Source: Microcaldota archaeon
GTDB lineage: Archaea > Micrarchaeota > Micrarchaeia > Micrarchaeales > Micrarchaeaceae
NCBI GenBank assembly: GCA_021797495.1
Contig: JAJZZO010000018.1
Location: 42,101 to 106,100, forward strand
Length of the DNA: 64,000 nt
Reading direction: 5' to 3'
Part shown: one piece after another, positions 1 through 8,096 of the stretch
Layout of the letters: each line of letters starts with the position of its first letter
How positions within the stretch are numbered: position 1 is the stretch's first letter
Notes under the pieces: generated by a model
Databases searched by the model: none
What the model saw: only the letters and a program-made list of their open reading frames with translations
Told to the model about the DNA's origin: nothing
Position numbers and translations under genes: made by a program

Positions 1-27
1 AATAGTTATAGTACATCTGTTCACCGT

Positions 28-396
28 CTATTTGGGTATGCCGTTCCTTGAAAGCTTAAAGACCGCTATATGTTTGGAGCGCAGCTTATTAAAAAGCTCC
101 GTGTCATTGGTAATTACGCAGTAAACGTCCTTTTCCACGGACCTTGAGAGTATCCAGCGGTCGACATTGCCCTTATTCTTATCAACTTCAACATTTTTAA
201 GTTTTAGTATGCCGAGGCACGCCCTTGCAGTAGCGGCCCTTTTGCCGTTTCCGCTTCCTATGCCGGTAAGCTCCCTCACAACCCCCTCGGATATCAATAT
301 CCTCTTTCCAGGGTGCTTCAAAGCAACCGAATCAAGCGCGCTCTTTCTTCCTCCCATGGCGAAGAGCATGGAACTGGTATCTACTATAACGTACAC
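28..396 (-). CDS. PIN-domain ribonuclease-like protein
   Basis: A 122-residue single-domain PIN protein. The acidic metal-binding residues of the fold are visible: D6 in the first strand (VDTSS), E42 in VRELTG, D79 in NVDRW and D98 in TNDTEL. PIN domains are Mg2+-dependent RNases found in rRNA-processing factors (Fcf1/Utp24, Nob1) and VapC toxins. No antitoxin-like small gene lies next to it, and the Lys/Arg-rich middle fits an RNA-processing role better than a toxin, but this is inference. The start is GTG, chosen because GGAGGT lies 8 nt upstream; the nearby ATG is out of frame. It is divergent from the MFS gene. Confidence 0.75.
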   Translation of the reverse strand: MYVIVDTSSMLFAMGGRKSALDSVALKHPGKRILISEGVVRELTGIGSGNGKRAATARACLGILKLKNVEVDKNKGNVDRWILSRSVEKDVYCVITNDTELFNKLRSKHIAVFKLSRNGIPK

Positions 397-493
397 TGCG
401 CATTACCTCCGATTCGACACACTGATTATAATATGCAAAACCGCTCGTTTTTAAATGTTATCGTATAACGTATATAATAATAATGGTGTTAAA

Positions 494-1714
494 ATGGGAA
501 ATTGGTCTAAACTGGCTCCGTATTGGTTTTTGTTGTTCACCATAGGTTTTGGTTGGTTCATACTTTCGCCGCTCGTCCCTATATTGATCAAGTTTTTGGG
601 CGTTGGCCTGAGCAGCATAATACTGTTTATTTCTATATACGGCTACACAATGGTGGTGTTGGGCCTGTTGGCTGGCTACATATCCGCTAAGTTTACCGTT
701 AAAGCTGCGCTGTACTCCGCTGCGATAATATCTGTCATAGGGTTGATAGGCAGGGCGATAGCACCAAATTATGTCGCATTCCTCATAACTGGGATAATCG
801 CAGCTATAGCGTACCCGCTTGCCATGGCGCCTGTGGGAACGGTTGCGGATTCGCTGTTCAAGGATAAAGCGCATACTGTTATCGGAATAAGCGTGGGCAT
901 GCTGTTTTTGGGCATGGCCTTCGGTGCATTTCTGGGCCCGGGTATATTCGGCGCGCTCGGCTTGTCGGGAGCGCTATGGACTACGGTGCTGCTGGCAATA
1001 ATAGCTGCCATATGGATAGGCTTTGGCATAAGGGGCTACCCGACATTCTACAAGGGCAGGTCGCTCAAGGGCTCGTTCAAGCCAGGGATGATAAAGAACT
1101 GGTATGTCGGCTTGTCTATATCAGCAATAGCCGTACTGTTTGGCGGAATAGCCTCAACGGTGCTTGGCCTGCACCACTTTTCCATAACCTCTGCGCTTTC
1201 GTACGGCGGGCTTATGGGCGGTCTCGCATTCCTTGGTTCAGCGCTTGGCGCAATAATATTGCCCCCGCTGTTCGAGCAGTACAAGCAATTCAGGCTCGGC
1301 TTGGTTTCTACTGGGGTATTGATGTTCCTAATGGCTATGCTTATGGCGCTCGGCTTGGCGTACACGAATATTATATTGGCAATAGCTGCTGGCTTCTTCC
1401 TTTTCGGATTCTTCGGGAACGCCTATTGGTCAATGGCAATGACTTCCACTACGAATTATGTGTCAGATCCGGCACAGGCCGGGTTCGCCACATCAATGTA
1501 TAGCGTCTTTACCAACCTCGGCGTGGCATTCATACCTGTGATTCTCGGAGGATTTTTCGGCAGCATGTCTACCATAGCCATAGGCGTTACTGTGGTGCTG
1601 GTATTGGAATTCGTCGCGATGCTGCTATCACCTACGCTTCTTGTGCGCAAGGTGTCAAGCCCGCACAAGCGCACTGCGCGCCGCAGGAGGACGAGAACAA
1701 GAACAAAGAGATAA
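494..1714 (+). CDS. MFS-type transporter, 12 TM
   Basis: About 406 residues with roughly twelve hydrophobic segments and many small residues, typical of the major facilitator superfamily. It is presumably a plasma-membrane secondary transporter; the substrate cannot be read from sequence. The C-terminus is an unusually basic cytoplasmic tail of alternating Arg, Thr and Lys. An upstream in-frame ATG at 455 exists, but the TATA-like element TTTTTAAAT at 445-453 would place transcription start near 475-480. GGTG at 484-487 then fits the ATG at 494. A strong hairpin terminator follows directly. Confidence 0.75.
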   Translation: MGNWSKLAPYWFLLFTIGFGWFILSPLVPILIKFLGVGLSSIILFISIYGYTMVVLGLLAGYISAKFTVKAALYSAAIISVIGLIGRAIAPNYVAFLITGIIAAIAYPLAMAPVGTVADSLFKDKAHTVIGISVGMLFLGMAFGAFLGPGIFGALGLSGALWTTVLLAIIAAIWIGFGIRGYPTFYKGRSLKGSFKPGMIKNWYVGLSISAIAVLFGGIASTVLGLHHFSITSALSYGGLMGGLAFLGSALGAIILPPLFEQYKQFRLGLVSTGVLMFLMAMLMALGLAYTNIILAIAAGFFLFGFFGNAYWSMAMTSTTNYVSDPAQAGFATSMYSVFTNLGVAFIPVILGGFFGSMSTIAIGVTVVLVLEFVAMLLSPTLLVRKVSSPHKRTARRRRTRTRTKR

Positions 1715-1720
1715 AGCCGC

Positions 1721-1757
1721 AAGGTGCAGCGTTGCTGCACCTTTTTATTATTTTTTG
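1721..1757 (+). terminator. Hairpin plus T-tract terminator after MFS gene
   Basis: A perfect 10-bp stem (AAGGTGCAGC / GCTGCACCTT) with a 3-nt GTT loop is followed by a T-rich run. It begins 7 nt after the MFS stop codon and lies between two convergent genes. The T-tract is only on the plus-strand side, so it should act on the MFS transcript. Confidence 0.75.
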
Positions 1758-1774
1758 TTAGCGTTTATATGATA

Positions 1775-3091
1775 TCAAATAATCGCTCCGTTCTTTTTAA
1801 GCAAGCTCTGCAGGTCTTTTATCGGAACATCTTTTGCCTTCAGTTCTCTGTCTATCGCTATTTTCGCTGCACTTGCTGCTGCCTGTCCCATCGCCATGGC
1901 TGTGCCAGTGACTCTCGCGCTCGCCTGTGCGTAGAACTCTGCGCTCAAGCATCTGCCTATTGCGAAAAGGTTGTCGACATCCTTCACGACTATGGAGCGA
2001 TAAGGTATGTTGTACCACGAACTGTCGCCTCCCTTGAGGTGCGTGTAAAGGACTCCTTTTTGAGGGTCGTGCACTTCTATGGGATGCCCGCACCTCGCTA
2101 TGGCGTCGTCAAAAATTGCGTTTCCCAAAACATCGCTTTGTTTTAGCATGTATTCGCCCACCGCCCTTCTGGTTTCCCTCAGGCCTATCGAAGGGGCAGA
2201 ATCGATAAGGTATGAGTCCCTGAATCCGTGTATCTCCGTGGACAAAAACTCTATCGACGATAACACCTGCTTCCTCGCGTCTCCTATCGCGTTGGCAATC
2301 TCCTTTGCGTCTGTAAAGTCCTTTATGTCAACATGGGTGGCATTGCATACAAATTCTCCTTTCCTGCCTGTACTAAACATGAACTCGGCGTTGGCATGCG
2401 GCAGATACAGCCCGTACTTGGTCTTTCCGATATCTGCGAGTTTCGGAAGAATCCTGAAGCGCTCAAGGTCTCCCTTTTCGTTGACCTTTACCGAGACAAA
2501 ATCGGGGTGTTCTATCGAAAAGAGTATCACGTCCTCTTCGTTCACGTCGCCGATCCTGAAAGGCACGGTAGCTTCCTGGTGCCATCCTGAATTCTCCATT
2601 CCCTGCATTGTTTTTGCTCCCGAATTGAAGGCGATATCTGCATCTCCTGTGGAATCGACAAAGAACTTTCCTTTGATTTCCACATTGCTTTTGCCGGATA
2701 CATAAATTGATTTTATGCGTGCACTGTCTTTCTTGGCGCCTTTTACAAGGCTCCCATAATAGACATCCACGCCCTTCTTTTTTGCAAGCAAATCCAACGT
2801 TATCTTCATCTCGTCCGGCCTGAAAGGCACGAAATTTCCTGCCTGTCCGTGAGTGCCCCCGTTGTTCTTCAGCTCCGTTACAACCTCATCCGCGATGCCG
2901 CCCACTATCTTTTCATTGCCGTCATAAGTATACATCCCGAGTATTGATAGCACATAACCGTTGGTCCAATTCCCTCCAAGCATGAAATGCCTTTCCACTA
3001 TCGCGGTCTTAAGCCCCAAATTGGCAGCGGCAAAAGCGGCACCTATCCCTGCCGGACCGCCGCCGCAAACTATAAAATCATATTCATCCAT
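1775..3091 (-). CDS. FAD-dependent oxidoreductase
   Basis: About 438 residues with an N-terminal Rossmann dinucleotide-binding motif (CGGGPAG, residues 9-15), an acidic strand end in AIVER, and a GGN segment. A C-terminal second FAD contact is suggested by LFAIGRCLSAE. This organisation matches the FAD_oxidored family of flavoproteins, whose substrates are mostly unknown. It is probably cytoplasmic, as there is no signal peptide or TM. The ATG at 3091 is preferred to one nine codons upstream because it starts just before the flavin-binding strand, as usual for the family. It is convergent with the MFS gene. The substrate is not assignable. Confidence 0.7.
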   Translation of the reverse strand: MDEYDFIVCGGGPAGIGAAFAAANLGLKTAIVERHFMLGGNWTNGYVLSILGMYTYDGNEKIVGGIADEVVTELKNNGGTHGQAGNFVPFRPDEMKITLDLLAKKKGVDVYYGSLVKGAKKDSARIKSIYVSGKSNVEIKGKFFVDSTGDADIAFNSGAKTMQGMENSGWHQEATVPFRIGDVNEEDVILFSIEHPDFVSVKVNEKGDLERFRILPKLADIGKTKYGLYLPHANAEFMFSTGRKGEFVCNATHVDIKDFTDAKEIANAIGDARKQVLSSIEFLSTEIHGFRDSYLIDSAPSIGLRETRRAVGEYMLKQSDVLGNAIFDDAIARCGHPIEVHDPQKGVLYTHLKGGDSSWYNIPYRSIVVKDVDNLFAIGRCLSAEFYAQASARVTGTAMAMGQAAASAAKIAIDRELKAKDVPIKDLQSLLKKNGAII

Positions 3092-3171
3092 AAAACCACA
3101 TACTACATCGGAAAGCAAAAACTAAATTACATCTACAAAAACAATTCTGGTGCGAGCCAATCCGTGATTGC

Positions 3172-3588
3172 ATGCCTGAAGTTTTTGACGAATACAAAGA
3201 TACTGCTTATTCCATACTGTCAAAGTACCACGTGATAGCTGTAGTGGGATGTTCGCGGAACGTGGGCAAGCCAAGCCACGATGTACCTGAATACATGCAG
3301 AAAGCGGGGTACAAGATAATACCGGTTAACCCGAGCGCGGATATGATACTTGGGGAAAAAGCCTACAAGACCCTGCTTGACATACCGGAGCCCGTGGATG
3401 TTGTGGACGTATTCAGGCCGGCGCAGGAGACTGTAGAAATAGCAAAACAGGCGGTAAAGATAAAAGCAAAAGCGCTATGGTTGCAAGAGGGAATATTTAA
3501 CGATGAAGCCAAAAAAATAGCAGAGGACAACGGATTGCTGTTCATAATGAACAGGTGCATGATGAAGGAGCATTACAAGCTTTTCTAA
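3172..3588 (+). CDS. CoA-binding domain protein (YccU-like)
   Basis: A 138-residue single-domain protein of the CoA_binding_2 type. It has a Rossmann-like nucleotide-binding start (VIAVVGCSRN, about residues 21-30), a PSHDVPEYM helix, the IIPVNP strand and a LWLQEG segment. All are typical of YccU/YbjT-like CoA-binding proteins related to the N-terminal part of succinyl-CoA and acyl-CoA synthetases. Stand-alone members have no agreed enzyme activity; a CoA or acyl-CoA regulatory role is inferred. The ATG is preceded by GTGAT, a fragment of the archaeal Shine-Dalgarno consensus. Confidence 0.8.
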   Translation: MPEVFDEYKDTAYSILSKYHVIAVVGCSRNVGKPSHDVPEYMQKAGYKIIPVNPSADMILGEKAYKTLLDIPEPVDVVDVFRPAQETVEIAKQAVKIKAKALWLQEGIFNDEAKKIAEDNGLLFIMNRCMMKEHYKLF

Positions 3589-3590
3589 CG

Positions 3591-3962
3591 CTACTGCGCC
3601 TTTTTTATGCGCTCGATCCTTTTTACAAGCATCTTGTACAAAACCACTCCGTTGTTATGGTCCTTGTCGCTGGCGGCGTAAAGCAGCGTTATCGGATCGG
3701 TGCTCAAGGCTATGTCTACCAGTTTCTCGAACACTGGATTCTTCCTGAGCTCCTCCTCATATTTTCTCCTGAATTCAGGCCACTTGTCCCTTTCGTGCGC
3801 AAACCATTTCCTTAACTCGTCGCTCGGCCCGACGTCCTTGAGCCACAGATCTATGTTGGATGTGCTCCTTCTGACCCCCCTTGGCCAAAGCCTGTCTATC
3901 AATATGCGCGTTCCGTCCCTGATATCGACTTTATCATACACGCGTTTTAAGTATATCATCAT
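3591..3962 (-). CDS. DUF488 family protein (YeaO-like)
   Basis: A 123-residue protein with the DUF488 hallmarks: the N-terminal RVYD segment, RILIDRLWPRGV, WLKDVGPSDELRKWF and FRRKYEEEL. The family is widespread in bacteria and archaea and uncharacterised; several conserved Arg, Trp and Asp residues hint at an enzymatic or nucleic-acid role, which is inference. A TATA-like element at 3981-3990 (TTTAAAAATA on the minus strand) is about 26 nt from the ATG, so the mRNA is probably leaderless. It converges on the CoA-binding gene with two bases between stop codons. Confidence 0.8.
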   Translation of the reverse strand: MMIYLKRVYDKVDIRDGTRILIDRLWPRGVRRSTSNIDLWLKDVGPSDELRKWFAHERDKWPEFRRKYEEELRKNPVFEKLVDIALSTDPITLLYAASDKDHNNGVVLYKMLVKRIERIKKAQ

Positions 3963-3978
3963 AATAAGAATACAAATA

Positions 3979-3990
3979 CATATTTTTAAA
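3979..3990 (-). promoter_or_regulatory. TATA box, leaderless start of DUF488 gene
   Basis: An AT-rich archaeal TATA-like element read on the minus strand, centred about 26 nt before the ATG at 3962. This spacing puts the transcript start at or next to the initiation codon. Confidence 0.5.
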
Positions 3991-4128
3991 TGTTATTCTA
4001 AAGCTGATATAAATACTTAACTAATAAATAACATCAAAATCCTGATATGCTGGCTTTCAGCAGCTTAATCTCCGAGAGATATTACGGTGCACAATACAGA
4101 AAGATTTAAAAGAACTAACATTGAATAG

Positions 4129-4141
4129 CTATAAAAGGCGA
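4129..4141 (+). promoter_or_regulatory. TATA box of sepF
   Basis: The element CTATAAAAGG is centred about 34 nt upstream of the sepF ATG. This predicts a short leader carrying the GGTG ribosome-binding site (4158-4161). Confidence 0.5.
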
Positions 4142-4167
4142 TTATAGACGACTTGATAGGTGACTAA

Positions 4168-4542
4168 ATGGGTTTGTTTGATAAGTTGGGCAAGAATCTC
4201 GGCACTTCAAAGGAACTGGATATAGAAGAGTACATGAACTCTGAAGAGATGGCCGATGTAGACGTTATGAATGAGCCTGCGGACTTTTATGTAAAGCCCG
4301 TAATACTCAGGGAGGATGCTGATATCTCTCTTATAGAGGCTGAACTCGACAAGAGGAACATAATAATAGCCGATATATCCGAGCTTATGAAAAGAGAGAA
4401 CACAAGAAAGGAGCTTATAGCCAAGCTGAAGGAGTACATAACAAAGATAAACGGCGATATAGGCCAACTCGGTATCGACAAGGTAATGCTTACTCCTGCA
4501 AAGGTAAAAATAATAAAGACAAAGAAGCAGCCGCCGAAGTGA
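4168..4542 (+). CDS. sepF: Archaeal SepF, FtsZ membrane anchor
   Basis: A 124-residue protein with the archaeal SepF layout. The N-terminus is a short amphipathic membrane-targeting helix (MGLFDKLGKNLG), followed by an acidic linker (residues 16-37). The compact alpha/beta core runs from about residue 41 (VKPVILRE) to the C-terminus, ending in KVKIIKTKK. SepF tethers FtsZ to the membrane in archaea that lack FtsA. Its place close to two ftsZ genes, with a third further on, agrees. Start: GGTG at 4158-4161 lies 6 nt before the ATG. No ESCRT-III/CdvB gene is visible in the window. Confidence 0.85.
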   Translation: MGLFDKLGKNLGTSKELDIEEYMNSEEMADVDVMNEPADFYVKPVILREDADISLIEAELDKRNIIIADISELMKRENTRKELIAKLKEYITKINGDIGQLGIDKVMLTPAKVKIIKTKKQPPK

Positions 4543-4551
4543 GCTGTTTCT

Positions 4552-5256
4552 CTATTTATTCCTTTTTCTTTTGATTCCAAAAGCTATCATGAGCGTAGCC
4601 AGTTCGTTTTTCGTGGGCCACGACCTTTCCAATATGTGCCTGAACGCGTTTTTCACCATATCTTTCTTCCTTATCGAAGGATTAGCATCTACGAACTTGT
4701 CGAAAAGCCCAAGCAGCATATCTATCTCCGTGCTTGTGGCGTATATACTTCCGAAATCCTCGGATGCATCTTTGCTAACGTTGCCCTTCAGCGCATAAAG
4801 CAGCACCGCAAGCGCATGCGATATGTTAAGCGTGGGGTAGGAATCGCTCGCCCCTATGTACACTACGGCATCGCATTCTGACATCTCGTCGCTGGTAAGC
4901 CCGGTGGTGTCCCTGCCTATTATAAGCGCAGCGTTGCGCATGCCCTTTAGGTTGAATTTATCTGTAAAATTGGAGAGTTCGTATACGTTGTTCATTCCTG
5001 AATAAGCCTTCTGCCAAATAGCCGTGGTGCCTATCTTCGTGCGCCCCCTGCACGCCTCGCCAATGCTTTTGCATATCCTCGCATTCTCTACCAGCGAGTG
5101 TGCGTGCTTCGAATATTTTATCGCATTCTTGCCGTTATACCTGCACTTGGGGTTAACTATCCATAACCTGTTTATGCCGAAGTTCTTTGCTACCCTGGCC
5201 ATATAACCTATGTTTATCTGGTAATGTGGTTCTACTATCACAAGCCTTAACTGCAT
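4552..5256 (-). CDS. SPOUT RNA 2'-O-methyltransferase (TrmJ/TrmH-like)
   Basis: About 234 residues of the SpoU/TrmH class. The N-terminal motif has RLVIVEP and NIGYMARVAKNFG, the second motif is IIGRDTTGLTSDE, and the third is NISHALAVLLYAL; together these form the knotted SAM-binding site. The closest archaeal match by architecture is TrmJ, which methylates tRNA position 32; an rRNA target cannot be excluded. The C-terminal 70 residues are helical. The start at 5256 has GGTG 5 nt upstream. It is the last gene of the minus-strand operon starting with aIF5A. Confidence 0.75.
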   Translation of the reverse strand: MQLRLVIVEPHYQINIGYMARVAKNFGINRLWIVNPKCRYNGKNAIKYSKHAHSLVENARICKSIGEACRGRTKIGTTAIWQKAYSGMNNVYELSNFTDKFNLKGMRNAALIIGRDTTGLTSDEMSECDAVVYIGASDSYPTLNISHALAVLLYALKGNVSKDASEDFGSIYATSTEIDMLLGLFDKFVDANPSIRKKDMVKNAFRHILERSWPTKNELATLMIAFGIKRKRNK

Positions 5257-5270
5257 AACTACACCGATTA

Positions 5271-6023
5271 TCAAAGCAGCAGAGCCAGTATGCCGAGGAC
5301 GTTGACCAATACGTGAGGTATTATGGTTGCGTATAAAGATTTCGTCCTCTTAAAAACGTATCCTGCGATAAGTCCGAAAACAAAGGCCGCAATGAATTCA
5401 GATACCGAGGCATAGCTGAGGAAATGCAGTATGCCGAATATGAGTGCGCTCAGTATTATGCCTATCCTCGGGACCAAAAAGCCCCTGAAAAGTATCTCTT
5501 CGTCTATCGGAGCCACTATGACCGCAAAGGCAAAGAAATAGGCAGGAAGCCCGCCAAGGAGCGCCTTGACATTTGTAGGCAGCGGTATGTGCGTGACTGT
5601 TTCGAAAGCGCCTATCCCGAATTCAAGCAGCACTATTGCTAAAAATACAATTATCCCGTATCCTAGGGCCCTCCAATTCATCGCGCTGCGTGAAAGCCCA
5701 AGATCGACTATTATCTGCTTTAAGTTCTTCCCCTTAGCCATGAGATACGAGAAAACCACCAGCGGGAAAAATAACGAAAGCCCAATGCTCGAGTCGGCAT
5801 TGGCTGTGTTTAAGCTTATAATTCCCATGGTGTAAAGATACGGTGCAAAAAATATCGATACTATCGAAGCCAGGAAAAGCAGATAAAAAGTGTACCTTAT
5901 CCATCCCTTTTCCTGAATTTGCGTTATGCGTTTCGCTTTCTGGCGCAACGCCTTTTTGTTGGTGCTCCTTCTGCTTGCCTTAGTTTTGCTTGACGCCCGC
6001 TTCTTTGGGACCTTTGAAGCCAT
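5271..6023 (-). CDS. CPBP-family intramembrane metalloprotease
   Basis: About 250 residues. A Lys/Arg-rich cytoplasmic N-terminus (residues 1-40) is followed by six to eight membrane segments. The CPBP (Abi/CAAX protease-related) motifs are present: EE followed by xxxR in DEEILFRGF, then His in GILHFLS and the downstream His-Asn in PHVLVN. These residues coordinate the catalytic site of Rce1-type proteases. The substrate is unknown; the family also includes immunity proteins. Its ATG overlaps the eS31 stop codon (TAATG) and is preceded by GGTG within eS31, implying translational coupling. Placement in a ribosomal operon is unusual for this family. Confidence 0.8.
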   Translation of the reverse strand: MASKVPKKRASSKTKASRRSTNKKALRQKAKRITQIQEKGWIRYTFYLLFLASIVSIFFAPYLYTMGIISLNTANADSSIGLSLFFPLVVFSYLMAKGKNLKQIIVDLGLSRSAMNWRALGYGIIVFLAIVLLEFGIGAFETVTHIPLPTNVKALLGGLPAYFFAFAVIVAPIDEEILFRGFLVPRIGIILSALIFGILHFLSYASVSEFIAAFVFGLIAGYVFKRTKSLYATIIPHVLVNVLGILALLL

Positions 6024-6190
6024 TACGCACCGCTCTTTTTCTGGCTCTTGAATTCTGTATAACTGCACTTGCCGCACGAATACCTGTCAGAATGCTCGGC
6101 CATCCTTGAGCCGCACTTAGGGCACATCTTGCCTGGCTTATATGCCTTTTTTGCCTTGCTCTTTTTCTCCGCTCCTTTCTTTTCAGCCAT
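6023..6190 (-). CDS. rps27ae: 30S ribosomal protein eS31 (S27ae)
   Basis: A 55-codon gene. The protein has a Lys-rich N-terminus followed by a zinc ribbon with two Cys pairs (MCPKCG near residues 22-27 and SCGKC near 38-42) and a C-terminal TEFKSQKK. This is the archaeal S27ae form without the ubiquitin fusion seen in eukaryotes. The zinc ribbon sits in the small subunit near the beak. GGTG precedes the ATG by 6 nt. It lies directly after eS24, the usual archaeal pairing, and its stop overlaps the CPBP protease start. Confidence 0.9.
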   Translation of the reverse strand: MAEKKGAEKKSKAKKAYKPGKMCPKCGSRMAEHSDRYSCGKCSYTEFKSQKKSGA

Positions 6191-6200
6191 TTTAACACCA

Positions 6201-6521
6201 TCACTCTTTCTTCTCTTCTTCAGCCGGTTTCTGCGCTTTTGCTTCTGCCTTGCTCCTCCTGGCTATCTTGTGCTTCTGCTCGTTCTTTGCCATGGATTCC
6301 GCATTCTCATACGACACGGCTGTGCCGTTGCAGAGCCTCTCTCCGAACGCCTGGTACAATTCCTTCACCAGGGTCGCGTCAGGGCTTATGTTCAGCTTTT
6401 TGCAAAGCTCCCTTTTTACGTCCATTGCGGACGGCGTTTTCTCCTCTCCAAGAACCAAGAAGCTTATCTCGCGCCTCTTGAACAGTTTGTTTTCCTTATC
6501 GCTTGATATTTTTATTTCCAT
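6201..6521 (-). CDS. rps24e: 30S ribosomal protein eS24
   Basis: About 106 residues. The N-terminal beta structure ([19 protein letters not shown]) and the segment [16 protein letters not shown] are diagnostic of eS24, a small-subunit protein shared with eukaryotes. The C-terminus is a charged Lys/Glu/Ala tail longer than needed for the fold. The ATG at 6521 is chosen as the family start; a second in-frame ATG is three codons upstream. It sits between aIF5A and eS31 on the minus strand with short gaps, so the three are presumably co-transcribed. Confidence 0.9.
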   Translation of the reverse strand: MEIKISSDKENKLFKRREISFLVLGEEKTPSAMDVKRELCKKLNISPDATLVKELYQAFGERLCNGTAVSYENAESMAKNEQKHKIARRSKAEAKAQKPAEEEKKE

Positions 6522-6526
6522 AAAAA

Positions 6527-6937
6527 TCACTCGTTACTCCCTAATATCCTGGAAATGGCCCTTTTGCCCATTGCTTCCAGAACCTCGACCATCGTGCCAG
6601 ATTCGAGCTTGCCCTTAAGCTCTTCCGGCACCGGAAGGTCGAACACCTCGTATGTTTCCGGGTCCATAAGCTGTGCGCTTACGTCTGTGGCAGATACCAC
6701 CTGTATCTTCTTCTTCTTTATCACCGGCACTTCCGTATCTCCGTCGCTCGGCTTGAGCAGCGTTTTCTTCTGCCCGTCAAATATGCCTATCGCAGTCACT
6801 CTCATTTTTGCTGATCCGTGCTTGCCAGGCGAACTTGTTTCTATGTCAACGACCTTGCACGGTATTCCGTCAATCACTATGAACCTTCCTACTTTTACCT
6901 CCTTCATCGAAGCTCTGAGTATCTCTCCTTCTGTCAT
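6527..6937 (-). CDS. eif5a: Translation factor aIF5A
   Basis: About 136 residues with the N-terminal SH3-like barrel and C-terminal OB fold of IF5A. The hypusination loop SSPGKHGSAK contains the Lys in GKHG that is converted to hypusine or deoxyhypusine in the family; the modifying enzyme is not in this window. aIF5A rescues ribosomes stalled at difficult sequences. An ATG four codons inside a TTG-initiated frame is taken as the start, with GGTAAT upstream. The promoter TATA at 6983-6992 makes it the first gene of a five-gene minus-strand operon (aIF5A, eS24, eS31, CPBP protease, SPOUT methyltransferase). Confidence 0.92.
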   Translation of the reverse strand: MTEGEILRASMKEVKVGRFIVIDGIPCKVVDIETSSPGKHGSAKMRVTAIGIFDGQKKTLLKPSDGDTEVPVIKKKKIQVVSATDVSAQLMDPETYEVFDLPVPEELKGKLESGTMVEVLEAMGKRAISRILGSNE

Positions 6938-6982
6938 CAAAATTACCAATAGCAGTTGTACATAGGATTAGTATACAAAAGT

Positions 6983-6992
6983 TATATAAACA
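6983..6992 (-). promoter_or_regulatory. TATA box of the aIF5A-eS24-eS31 operon
   Basis: TTTATATAAC on the minus strand, about 50 nt upstream of the aIF5A ATG. It lies directly beyond the ftsZ terminator palindrome, so the two minus-strand units are separately transcribed. Confidence 0.5.
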
Positions 6993-7019
6993 TAAGTCAA
7001 TGGCAAAATAAAAAATCGA

Positions 7020-7043
7020 ATAAGGGCGCAATTGCGCCCTTAT
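7020..7043 (-). terminator. 24-nt perfect palindrome terminator after ftsZ pair
   Basis: The sequence from 7020 to 7043 is a perfect inverted repeat centred on GCAATTGC. On the minus strand it is followed by a T-rich stretch (TTCGATTTTTTATTTT). It starts 8 nt beyond the stop codon of the first ftsZ, so it should end the two-gene ftsZ transcript. Confidence 0.7.
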
Positions 7044-7050
7044 ACATGCA

Positions 7051-8082
7051 TCAGTAAATCCTGTCTACTCCTGAAAGGAATTCGTTGTTGTACTCTGTGC
7101 TAACGCTTCTAGGTACGCTTCCGTTGAGCCTTGGCGTAACCCCGGTCACTATCGACATTACCCTTATCTGGTCGTTCATTTCCGGGCTCAGCCTCGAGCC
7201 GAATATCACGTTGGCTTTAGCGTCCATGCCTTCCGTAACTCCGCGGCCTATCTTTGTCGCTTCGTCTATTGTCATGGATGTCCCGCCAGTCACGTGTATC
7301 ATGGCGTTCTTGCCGTTCGTGATATCTACATCGAGAAGAGGATGCGTCAGTGTGGACTTTATCGCTTTTTGCACGCGATCCGTGCCGTTTCCGAATCCCA
7401 GGTTTATCACTGCAGTGCCTCCGTCCCTGAGTACTGCCCTCAGGTCCGCAAAGTCTATGTTTATCAGGCTAGGCAGTGTTATCACGTCGGTTATCCCCTT
7501 GACTGCATTGTAAGCTATGTTGTCGACCAATTCGAACGATTTTTCAACCGGCAGATTCGGTGCGTAGCTTAACAGCCTGTCGTTTTCGACTATTATCGTG
7601 GTGTCCGCATTTTTCCTTAGCTGCTCCAGCGACCAGTCTGCCTTTGTTTTCCTGCTCCTTTCAAGGGAGAACGGATATGTTACGAAGCCTATTACCAATG
7701 CTCCTTCCTCTTTTGCAAGCTTTGCAATGACTGGGGCCGATCCGCCTCCGGTTCCTCCTCCCATTCCTGCAGAAACGAAAACCATGTCGTAGCCTTTTAT
7801 CGCCTCAAGTATCTCTCCCTGGCTTGCCTCTGCTGATTTCATGCCTATTTCCGGGAATCCTCCAGCGCCCAATCCTCTGGTTATCTCCTTACCTATCAAA
7901 AGCTTTTTGTCAGCTTTTATCATGTTAAGGTGCTTCGCATCGGTGTTAACTGCTATCGTTGTTGCGCTCTTAAGCCCGTTGTTGTAAAGCCTGTTCACCA
8001 GGTTGCTTCCCTGCCCTCCTGCGCCTACGACGGCAATCTTGGCCTTGAAAAGATCCTCATCGTCCATGTCGAAGTTGTTCAT
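7051..8082 (-). CDS. ftsZ: Cell division GTPase FtsZ (FtsZ1-like copy A)
   Basis: A 343-residue tubulin/FtsZ GTPase. The G-box GMGGGTGGG is at residues 106-114, and the catalytic T7 loop NIDFADLRAV supplies the Asp that completes the GTPase site of the next subunit, so it should polymerise. The first glycine loop reads VGAGGQGSN (residues 19-27), with Gln where FtsZ usually has Gly or Ala. The C-terminal tail is short and ends NEFLSGVDRIY, possibly the SepF-binding peptide (inference). It follows another ftsZ by 14 nt, with GGTG 5 nt before its ATG, and resembles the third ftsZ copy more than its neighbour. Confidence 0.93.
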   Translation of the reverse strand: MNNFDMDDEDLFKAKIAVVGAGGQGSNLVNRLYNNGLKSATTIAVNTDAKHLNMIKADKKLLIGKEITRGLGAGGFPEIGMKSAEASQGEILEAIKGYDMVFVSAGMGGGTGGGSAPVIAKLAKEEGALVIGFVTYPFSLERSRKTKADWSLEQLRKNADTTIIVENDRLLSYAPNLPVEKSFELVDNIAYNAVKGITDVITLPSLINIDFADLRAVLRDGGTAVINLGFGNGTDRVQKAIKSTLTHPLLDVDITNGKNAMIHVTGGTSMTIDEATKIGRGVTEGMDAKANVIFGSRLSPEMNDQIRVMSIVTGVTPRLNGSVPRSVSTEYNNEFLSGVDRIY

Positions 8083-8096
8083 TTTTCCACCTATTA

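Noticed and set aside
28..396. PIN protein as VapC toxin
   Set aside because: No short antitoxin-like gene upstream on the same strand; the ATG-initiated frame upstream is out of frame and short.
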